Assembly (NCBI GenBank): GCA_958428235.1
Contig: CAUAFG010000032.1
Span: 1-17,780, forward strand
From: Faeciplasma sp900553675
Lineage (GTDB): Bacteria; Bacillota; Clostridia; Oscillospirales; Ruminococcaceae
Direction: 5' to 3'
Length of the DNA: 17,780 bases
In this document: in pieces, positions 12,978-17,780 of the stretch
Position numbering within the stretch: the first letter of the stretch is position 1
Layout of the letters: each line of letters starts with the position of its first letter
The notes under the pieces: generated by a model
The model's input: the letters and a program-made list of their open reading frames with translations, nothing else
What the model was told of the DNA's origin: nothing
The model's database searches: none
Position numbers and translations under genes: made by a program

Positions 12978-14162
12978 TCAGCCGATTGATGTATTCTGAC
13001 GTTTCCGTCCACCGAAGAGGGTATCAAACTTAGCGCTGTGGAAGTATACCGACAGCACCAGCCCCATTGCGACGGTAGCGGTGAGCATTGCCGACCCTCC
13101 CGCCGAAAGGAAGGGCAGAGGTATGCCTATAACAGGTGTCACACCAGTAACCATGCCGATATTCAGAATACAGTGGGCTATGATATATGCAAAAACACCT
13201 GTGCAGATGTATTTTCCGAGAGGATCCGCGCTGCGAAGTCCATTTGCAAGGATTCGCAGGCATATCACAGCCAAAAGCAGCACTATAAACAGGCAGCCTA
13301 TGTATCCCAATGTCTGACCGGCATATGACAGTATAAAGTCGTTGTGGCAGGCGGGGACATAGCTGTATTCCCCTCCGAAAAGCCCCTTGCCCCTAAGCTG
13401 ACCAGAGCCCAGGGCTATAAGCGAGTGGTTTGTCTGATACAAAAGGTCGGCGTCGGAGTATTTTGTGGGGTCTATAATAGACAGGATCCTGTTTTTGTGA
13501 ACCGGCTGCAAATAGTAGTTCCACATAATTATAAAGGCAAACGGCGCGATGATTCCCGCTGCCAGAATATATTTTATCGAGATTCCCGCCGCGAAGATTA
13601 TCGCCAGGAATATCAGCATAAACACAACCGCGGTTCCGTCGTCCCCCTGAAGCATAACTAAAATTATCGGCAGACCGCCGTGGACGCACAGAGCAAGGAT
13701 ATTAAGCGGATTGTTGAAAAACTCCTTCGAGCGGAAGCAGTGGTATGACAGCGACAGGATATAGGCAAGCTTTAAAAACTCGGCAGGCTGGATAGTCATA
13801 AAGCCAAGGTCTATCCAAGCCTTATCGTCGGCACCCTCCAGACCTGAGGTGCCAAGCGAGGTGAATGTCAGCAAGGTTAGTCCGACGGTCGCCGGAAGGT
13901 ATATGAACCACAGCTTTGAAAACCATCTGTAATCGATTGCGGCGATTACCATTGAAGCTCCCAGACCAAGCATCGCGGCGACAGCCTGAGTTTTTATTAT
14001 TCCCATATTCATAGCGGCGTTGGTTATAGACTGGGTTTCGCTGTTTTCAACGAGCGAGTACAAAAGGCATATTCCGAGCGCACACGCCGCGCAGACTAAC
14101 AGGATAAGTATTTTGTCCAGCCGGCGGAAGTAGTTTAAGATATGGCGGAGTATTGTTTTCAA
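12978..14162 (-). CDS. rodA: SEDS-family cell-wall polymerase (RodA/FtsW/SpoVE type), nearest RodA
   Basis: This 394-residue polytopic membrane protein (about ten hydrophobic segments) belongs to the SEDS peptidoglycan glycosyltransferases, which polymerise lipid II with a partner class B PBP during elongation, division or sporulation. Conserved blocks are QPAEFLKLA (125-133), LGSGQLRGKGLFGG (251-264), PACHNDFIL (270-278) with the catalytic-region Asp275, and IPLPFLSAGGSAM (337-349). The GKGL and HxDFI patterns are closer to RodA than to FtsW. The acidic residue usual after HxDFI (GEELG) is GQTLG here (282-286). The start is the TTG at 14162: GGAGGTGAT, a full anti-SD match, ends about 6-8 nt upstream and no better ATG exists. 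It has its own promoter (14235-14263) and terminator. No PBP gene adjoins it, so the choice among RodA, FtsW and SpoVE is tentative. Confidence 0.85.
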   Translation of the reverse strand: MKTILRHILNYFRRLDKILILLVCAACALGICLLYSLVENSETQSITNAAMNMGIIKTQAVAAMLGLGASMVIAAIDYRWFSKLWFIYLPATVGLTLLTFTSLGTSGLEGADDKAWIDLGFMTIQPAEFLKLAYILSLSYHCFRSKEFFNNPLNILALCVHGGLPIILVMLQGDDGTAVVFMLIFLAIIFAAGISIKYILAAGIIAPFAFIIMWNYYLQPVHKNRILSIIDPTKYSDADLLYQTNHSLIALGSGQLRGKGLFGGEYSYVPACHNDFILSYAGQTLGYIGCLFIVLLLAVICLRILANGLRSADPLGKYICTGVFAYIIAHCILNIGMVTGVTPVIGIPLPFLSAGGSAMLTATVAMGLVLSVYFHSAKFDTLFGGRKRQNTSIG

Positions 14163-14234
14163 GCAGGTATCACCTCCGTAATGCGGGTTGAGTATTCGGC
14201 AAAAGCCGTCCGGCAGGTTTTTAGAGTCGGGTTT

Positions 14235-14263
14235 ATTATAACATATTTTTTCAGGTATTTCAA
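14235..14263 (-). promoter_or_regulatory. Sigma-A promoter of the SEDS gene
   Basis: On the minus strand TTGAAA (14258-14263) and TATAAT (14235-14240) are separated by 17 bp, with an extended -10 (TGT before TATAAT). The expected start is near 14228, giving a leader of about 65 nt that ends in a perfect GGAGGTGAT ribosome binding site. Confidence 0.8.
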
Positions 14264-14345
14264 CGGTAAAATATTATTATATCTTTGCAAAATATTATGA
14301 ATATTCTATCCTAAATCATATGGAGGACGGTCTGCGGGCTGATAC

Positions 14346-14374
14346 TTGACTAATCATGCACAAAGCGGTATAAT
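14346..14374 (+). promoter_or_regulatory. Sigma-A promoter of tmk
   Basis: TTGACT (14346-14351) and TATAAT (14369-14374) are separated by 17 bp, an almost perfect consensus. The start is expected near 14381, about 23 nt before the tmk ATG. AAGGGG lies 8 nt before that ATG. Confidence 0.85.
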
Positions 14375-14403
14375 ATCCTCAATAAAAGTAAGGGGTAATA
14401 ATT

Positions 14404-15003
14404 ATGTTTATAGTATTTGAAGGGCTGGACGGTTCGGGCAAGGGTACTCAGATATCAATGCTTGCCAAAAGGCTGGAAAGCGAGGGCGCAAAGCTTGCCA
14501 TAACCGCAGAGCCTACTCAGTTCGCCACCGGCGGCTTGGTGCGCGACGCTTTGGGTGGACTCACCCGCCGCACGCAATCGGAGCTTGCGGGTCTGTTTTT
14601 GGCGGACAGAATTGCGCACTGCTCAAATCCGGTATCGGGCATAGGCGCACTTTTAAAGGACGGCTGCACCGTTATCTGCGACAGGTATTATTACTCCTCC
14701 TTTGCATATCAGGGCATGGACACCGACCTTAAATGGGTGATGGACTCAAACCTTAACTGCCCCGACATCATCAAACCTGATGTATGTGTATTTTTGGATG
14801 TTCCGCCTGAGGAATGCGACAGGCGAATCGCGGCAGGGCGCGCCTCGAGGGAGATCTTTGAGCAGATTGAAACTATCCGCCGCATACGCGAAAAGTATAT
14901 GGAGGTGTTCAGGCTTCTGCCGGAGCATAATATAAAAATCGTCAGTGCTATAGGCACGCCGGAGGAGATCACCGAAAGGGTTTATGCGGCGGTTGCCGAA
15001 TAA
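14404..15003 (+). CDS. tmk: Thymidylate kinase
   Basis: The 199-residue cytosolic enzyme phosphorylates dTMP to dTDP with ATP, an essential step of dTTP synthesis. The P-loop FEGLDGSGKGTQ is at 5-16. The DRY-type substrate motif CDRYYYSSFAYQG lies around 92-104. The LID segment AGRASREIFE is at about 150-159. Two details differ from common Tmk. The P-loop ends GKGTQ, as in adenylate kinases, rather than GKTTQ or GKSTQ. The TREP motif is TAEP, with Arg replaced by Ala. Size and all other landmarks fit. The ATG has AAGGGG 8 nt upstream and a near-perfect promoter. It is divergent from the SEDS gene and convergent with the metal ATPase. In many Bacillota tmk is next to holB; that linkage is absent here. 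Confidence 0.93.
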   Translation: MFIVFEGLDGSGKGTQISMLAKRLESEGAKLAITAEPTQFATGGLVRDALGGLTRRTQSELAGLFLADRIAHCSNPVSGIGALLKDGCTVICDRYYYSSFAYQGMDTDLKWVMDSNLNCPDIIKPDVCVFLDVPPEECDRRIAAGRASREIFEQIETIRRIREKYMEVFRLLPEHNIKIVSAIGTPEEITERVYAAVAE

Positions 15004-15015
15004 CACATAATGTCA

Positions 15016-15066
15016 CAAAAATACGGACGGAGAAGCAATGATATGCTCTTCCGTCCGTAATTTTAT
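15016..15066. terminator. Bidirectional intrinsic terminator between tmk and the ATPase gene
   Basis: ACGGACGGA (15023-15031) pairs perfectly with TCCGTCCGT (15050-15058). An inner AGCA/TGCT pair and a 6-nt loop complete the hairpin. On the plus strand it is followed by AATTTTAT, on the minus strand by TATTTTTG. It lies between convergent genes, 20 nt after tmk and 15 nt after the ATPase stop. Confidence 0.88.
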
Positions 15067-15073
15067 CGGTATA

Positions 15074-17293
15074 TCAGCCCTTGACAGTCTTCCAGCTCCA
15101 TGCAAATATTGCCCCGCCAGCGACTGCCATGCAAATTCCTGCGAAAATTGGGTCTAAAAGAGGTCCTCCGAACGCCCTTAACAGACCTGCCGCAAACGGC
15201 AGCATAACCGCGCAGAAAATCAGTGCCCAGAAAATATTGCCCTTTATTGCCCTTACCGCCCGCTTTGAGATGCTTATAGCGTCGGCAAGGTCGCGAAGGT
15301 CGTTTCTTACAAGAATTATCTGCGCGCACTCCAATGCGACCGCCGAGCCCGTGCCTATTGCCACTCCGACATCCGCAGCGGCAAGAGCGGCAGCGTCGTT
15401 GGTGCTGTCGCCGACCATTGCGACCTTTCGTGAACTGTATTTCAACTTATTTACTATGTCCGCCTTTTTATCGGGAGACACACCTGCGGCGCAGTCGTAA
15501 AAGCTAAGCTCGGAAGCCACCTTTTTCGCCGCTTCGGGGGTATCGCCTGTCAGCATTATGGTTCGCACGCCCATGGCGTTTAGCTTTTCTATTGCAGAGC
15601 GGCTTGTAGGTTTAAGCTTATCCGCAAATCCGATAACGCCTATCGGAACGCCCGCGCGGGAAAGTGCCACAACTGCCTTGCCATCGTCGGTAAGTGGCTT
15701 GCTCAGTGCCGCATAGCCCTCGTATTCGCCCGTAAATATATCGCCGACGGAGGCAAGCTTAACCGTTTCTCCCTCTACACGCGCGCTCATTCCCCTGCCC
15801 GCTTCGGAGCGGAAATCCTCGCACGGAATGGGGTATATCTCATTCTTATTTGCGTAATCAAGCACCGCCGAGGCTATGGGATGGGCGGAATGCTCCTCCA
15901 AGGAAGCCGCTAAAATCATCAGCTCCTCGGCAGATATGCCTATCGGCAGAACATCGGTGACGAACGGCTTTCCTACCGTTACCGTGCCTGTTTTGTCCAT
16001 TACAACGGTGTTAAGGCTTCCCGCAAGCTCTAAAGCCTCGATATTTTTAAATACCACACCCTCACGCGCGGCTTTATCGCAGGCGAACATCGCCGCAACA
16101 GGCTCTGCCAAGCCCATTGCGCAGGGGCAGCACACCGTAAGCACCGCTATAAGCACCCTTACAGCCTCGGAGACCGTTCCAAGCGCCGCCCAGAGGGCAA
16201 ACGCCACTGCTCCCGCCGCCAGAAGGACGGTGCAGAATATCACCTCGGCGCGCTTTGTCATTCCCACAACCGTCTTTTTAGAGTCGGAAATCTGCGAAAC
16301 CGAGCGGATAATACGCGCAAGCGAGGTATCCTCGCCCACCCTTTGCACACGCACGGTCGCAAATCCCATGGTATTAAGAGTTCCTGCGAACACCCTGTCT
16401 GATACCGACTTATCCACCGGCATATTCTCACCGGTGAACATGGCTTCGACAACGCTTGCCCTTCCTGCTTCGATAACGCCGTCGCAGGGGAAGCTTTCGC
16501 CCGGCTTGACAAGCACAAGGTCGCCCGGGGTTATGTCGGAAATATCCGCCTGCTTTTCGGCGTCGTCAATGATTATCGTGGCGGATTCGGGGAAAAGCTC
16601 CATAAGCTTTTTAATGGGCTTGTCCGCCTTGGCAGTGGATTTCTCTTCAAGATATATTCCAAGAATAGCCATTGCGATTACAAGCGCACAGGCGGCGAAG
16701 TATATTCCTGAGCGGTAGGAAAAGTCACCCAGAAATACCCTTGCCGCAGAGTATACGGAATATCCCGCCGCAAGAGCGGTTCCTGCCGCCGCAACGGTTT
16801 TGGTGTCGGGGCGAAGCCTTACAAGCGAGGCTATGCCTTTTATGTACAGTGGGCTGCCTGCGTATGCCGCGATTGCGAAAACAAGCATCTCCACAAGAGA
16901 AAGCACCGCAGGACTGCCCGAAAGCAGAGGGATTTCCACCTTGAAAAGCTCGAGCGCGCGCAGGACGTAAAGCAATATCGCGCACAAAAAAGCGGCGGCA
17001 ATGCGAAGCCGCTTAAACTGCCTACGCGGGCGGAAATGGGGCTTTTGCGGAGGAATCTTATCCCATCCGTCCCCACCCTGATCGCCGTCGGGCTCGGCGG
17101 CTGCGGCAGCGGATGCTATTGCGGCATAGATATCCTCGACCGAGCATCTGTCCTCATCATAGGTTACAGCTGCCTCAAAGTTGTCGTAGTCGATTTCCGC
17201 GCTGACACTTGGAAGACTGTTAAGCGCAGCCTCGCAGGAAAACAAATCCTCCTCCGATTCAATGCCCTCAAGCCTTAGTTTTATATTTGACAA
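15074..17293 (-). CDS. P1B-type heavy-metal ATPase (CPC motif), atypical metal sites
   Basis: This 739-residue membrane pump of the P1B class carries all ATPase motifs: TGE at 287-289, CPC at 389-391 in the sixth membrane helix, DKTGT with phosphorylated Asp433, the HP motif HPIASA, and GDSTNDAAAL before the last helices. CPC usually means Cu(+)/Ag(+) export. Several residues differ from CopA. The N-terminal HMA-like domain (about 1-66) has GIESEEDLFSCEAAL where GMTCxxC is expected, so no CxxC. The motif after CPC reads AMGLAEP instead of ALGLATP. The penultimate helix has IFCAVMLP in place of the YN site. The last has CMAVAGGA in place of MSxSS. Metal specificity is therefore open. The start is the TTG at 17293, with AAGGGGG about 8 nt upstream. 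It is transcribed alone from a strong promoter and ends at a shared terminator with tmk. Confidence 0.9.
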   Translation of the reverse strand: MSNIKLRLEGIESEEDLFSCEAALNSLPSVSAEIDYDNFEAAVTYDEDRCSVEDIYAAIASAAAAAEPDGDQGGDGWDKIPPQKPHFRPRRQFKRLRIAAAFLCAILLYVLRALELFKVEIPLLSGSPAVLSLVEMLVFAIAAYAGSPLYIKGIASLVRLRPDTKTVAAAGTALAAGYSVYSAARVFLGDFSYRSGIYFAACALVIAMAILGIYLEEKSTAKADKPIKKLMELFPESATIIIDDAEKQADISDITPGDLVLVKPGESFPCDGVIEAGRASVVEAMFTGENMPVDKSVSDRVFAGTLNTMGFATVRVQRVGEDTSLARIIRSVSQISDSKKTVVGMTKRAEVIFCTVLLAAGAVAFALWAALGTVSEAVRVLIAVLTVCCPCAMGLAEPVAAMFACDKAAREGVVFKNIEALELAGSLNTVVMDKTGTVTVGKPFVTDVLPIGISAEELMILAASLEEHSAHPIASAVLDYANKNEIYPIPCEDFRSEAGRGMSARVEGETVKLASVGDIFTGEYEGYAALSKPLTDDGKAVVALSRAGVPIGVIGFADKLKPTSRSAIEKLNAMGVRTIMLTGDTPEAAKKVASELSFYDCAAGVSPDKKADIVNKLKYSSRKVAMVGDSTNDAAALAAADVGVAIGTGSAVALECAQIILVRNDLRDLADAISISKRAVRAIKGNIFWALIFCAVMLPFAAGLLRAFGGPLLDPIFAGICMAVAGGAIFAWSWKTVKG

Positions 17294-17324
17294 TTTTATC
17301 GCCCCCTTAATATAGACGGTTGAT

Positions 17325-17337
17325 TACAAAATTTGTA
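17325..17337. promoter_or_regulatory. Palindrome in the ATPase leader, candidate operator
   Basis: TACAAA-A-TTTGTA is a perfect 6-1-6 palindrome. It extends to 19 bp (17322-17340) with one mismatch per arm. It lies about 20-30 nt downstream of the predicted ATPase transcription start and 30 nt before the TTG start. The TACA/TGTA ends recall CopY/BlaI-type boxes, but the 5-nt spacing differs from their TACAnnTGTA consensus. No regulator gene is adjacent. Confidence 0.4.
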
Positions 17338-17363
17338 TTCGATATATAATCCGCTATGATAAC

Positions 17364-17392
17364 ATTATAGCAGATATTTCGACGAAATGCAA
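17364..17392 (-). promoter_or_regulatory. Sigma-A promoter of the metal ATPase
   Basis: On the minus strand TTGCAT (17387-17392) and TATAAT (17364-17369) are separated by 17 bp, with an extended -10 (TGC before TATAAT). The inferred start near 17357 leaves a leader of about 63 nt containing the palindrome at 17325-17337. Confidence 0.82.
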
Positions 17393-17438
17393 TAAAAAGT
17401 CGATTTTTCACCGTGATACTAATATAACGCCCGCACCT

Positions 17439-17716
17439 AAAAAAGGACAAAAGTAAAGACAATCACTCGGTATCTCTTCAAGGAACTGAAGTACGATAAT
17501 CAAAATAATAGAAGAACCGCATACTACGTTCTGGCGAACAAAAAAATCACCGAGGAACGGCAGTAAAATAAAGCCATCAGATTCACAATCTCCGCAGGCA
17601 GTTAAAAGTGCGGAAAAGGGGCAAAGGGGTGAAGGAAAAGAGGGTCCAAGGGGGAGAAACGTGAGAAGCAGTAAGTGCTGCGCACTAACTGCGGGCAAGG
17701 GGAAATCCGCACTTTT
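17439..17716. repeat. Dispersed ~275-bp element, copy 2 (possible structured RNA)
   Basis: This is the second copy of the element at 9358-9631. It contains CTTCA-AGGAAC-TGAAG, which is paired better than in copy 1. It also has AGAAC and GTTCT able to pair, CCG-AGGAA-CGG, and the closing stem AAAAGTGCGGA (17604-17614) with TCCGCACTTTT (17706-17716). The hairpin at 17668-17692 lies inside the 37-nt block (17660-17696) identical to copy 1. Just before the closing stem it has CCGCAGGCAGT, a motif otherwise found in the tandem repeat at 9675-9838. A 96-codon frame on the minus strand across it is not convincing as a gene. The G/C-rich second arm seen in copy 1 is absent. The copy sits about 50 bp upstream of the ATPase promoter. 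Confidence 0.7.
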
Positions 17717-17742
17717 GCTGAACTGTTACACTATAACTACAG

Positions 17743-17771
17743 TCGACAAACACCCTAAAAACTGATATAAT
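17743..17771 (+). promoter_or_regulatory. Outward-facing promoter at the right edge
   Basis: TCGACA (17743-17748, one base from TTGACA) and TATAAT (17766-17771) are 17 bp apart, with an extended -10 (TGA before TATAAT). It points out of the window and probably serves a gene starting beyond 17780. Confidence 0.6.
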
Positions 17772-17780
17772 AAAAGAAAA

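Noticed and set aside
15876..16718. Open frame of 280 codons on the plus strand
   Set aside because: It lies wholly inside the metal ATPase gene on the opposite strand. Its product is a Ser/Thr/Ala-rich string without any family motif; it is a by-product of GC-rich codon use.

Overview
The window reads as a chromosomal stretch from a Bacillota bacterium, probably a gut-type member of the Clostridia. The signs are strong AGGAGG/AAAGGA ribosome binding sites, two TTG starts with good Shine-Dalgarno sequences, near-consensus sigma-A promoters with 17-bp spacers, intrinsic terminators, and lineage-typical variants of GalK and TrmB. The placement is an inference from these traits and from protein resemblance recalled by eye. 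No rRNA, tRNA, CRISPR array, phage gene or transposase was seen.

Left part (1-9257). A GNAT acetyltransferase and an ApgM-type phosphoglycerate mutase lie on the minus strand. They are separated by a 99-bp inverted-repeat (MITE-like) element and a polypyrimidine repeat. Back-to-back promoters around 2063-2126 serve the mutase leftward and, rightward, one huge gene of 2350 codons. That gene encodes a membrane cyclic beta-1,2-glucan synthase with the order GT84 glycosyltransferase, glycoamylase-like cyclisation domain, GH94 phosphorylase.

Middle (9258-14162). A 652-bp gene-free stretch holds a purine repeat, a small hairpin, copy 1 of a roughly 275-bp dispersed element, a G/C-rich 14-bp inverted repeat and a 60-65-bp tandem repeat. 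Next is a tight minus-strand operon, galK - trmB - nitroreductase, with its own terminator at 9850-9887. The nitroreductase carries an unusual C-terminal pentapeptide-repeat tail. Upstream of the operon is a SEDS (RodA/FtsW-type) cell-wall polymerase with its own terminator and promoter.

Right part (14163-17780). Thymidylate kinase (tmk) diverges from the SEDS gene under a textbook promoter. It converges on a P1B-type metal ATPase across a bidirectional terminator. The ATPase has the CPC motif but lacks the usual CxxC in its HMA domain and several Cu(+)-site residues. Upstream of the ATPase promoter is copy 2 of the dispersed element. An outward-facing promoter at the right edge probably serves a gene outside the window.

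The genes are mostly housekeeping or envelope functions: glycolysis, galactose use, tRNA modification, dTTP synthesis, cell-wall elongation, metal export and cyclic glucan synthesis. The least explained content is the repeated noncoding element seen at 9358-9631 and 17439-17716. It has a perfectly conserved closing stem and an identical 37-nt core with a hairpin.
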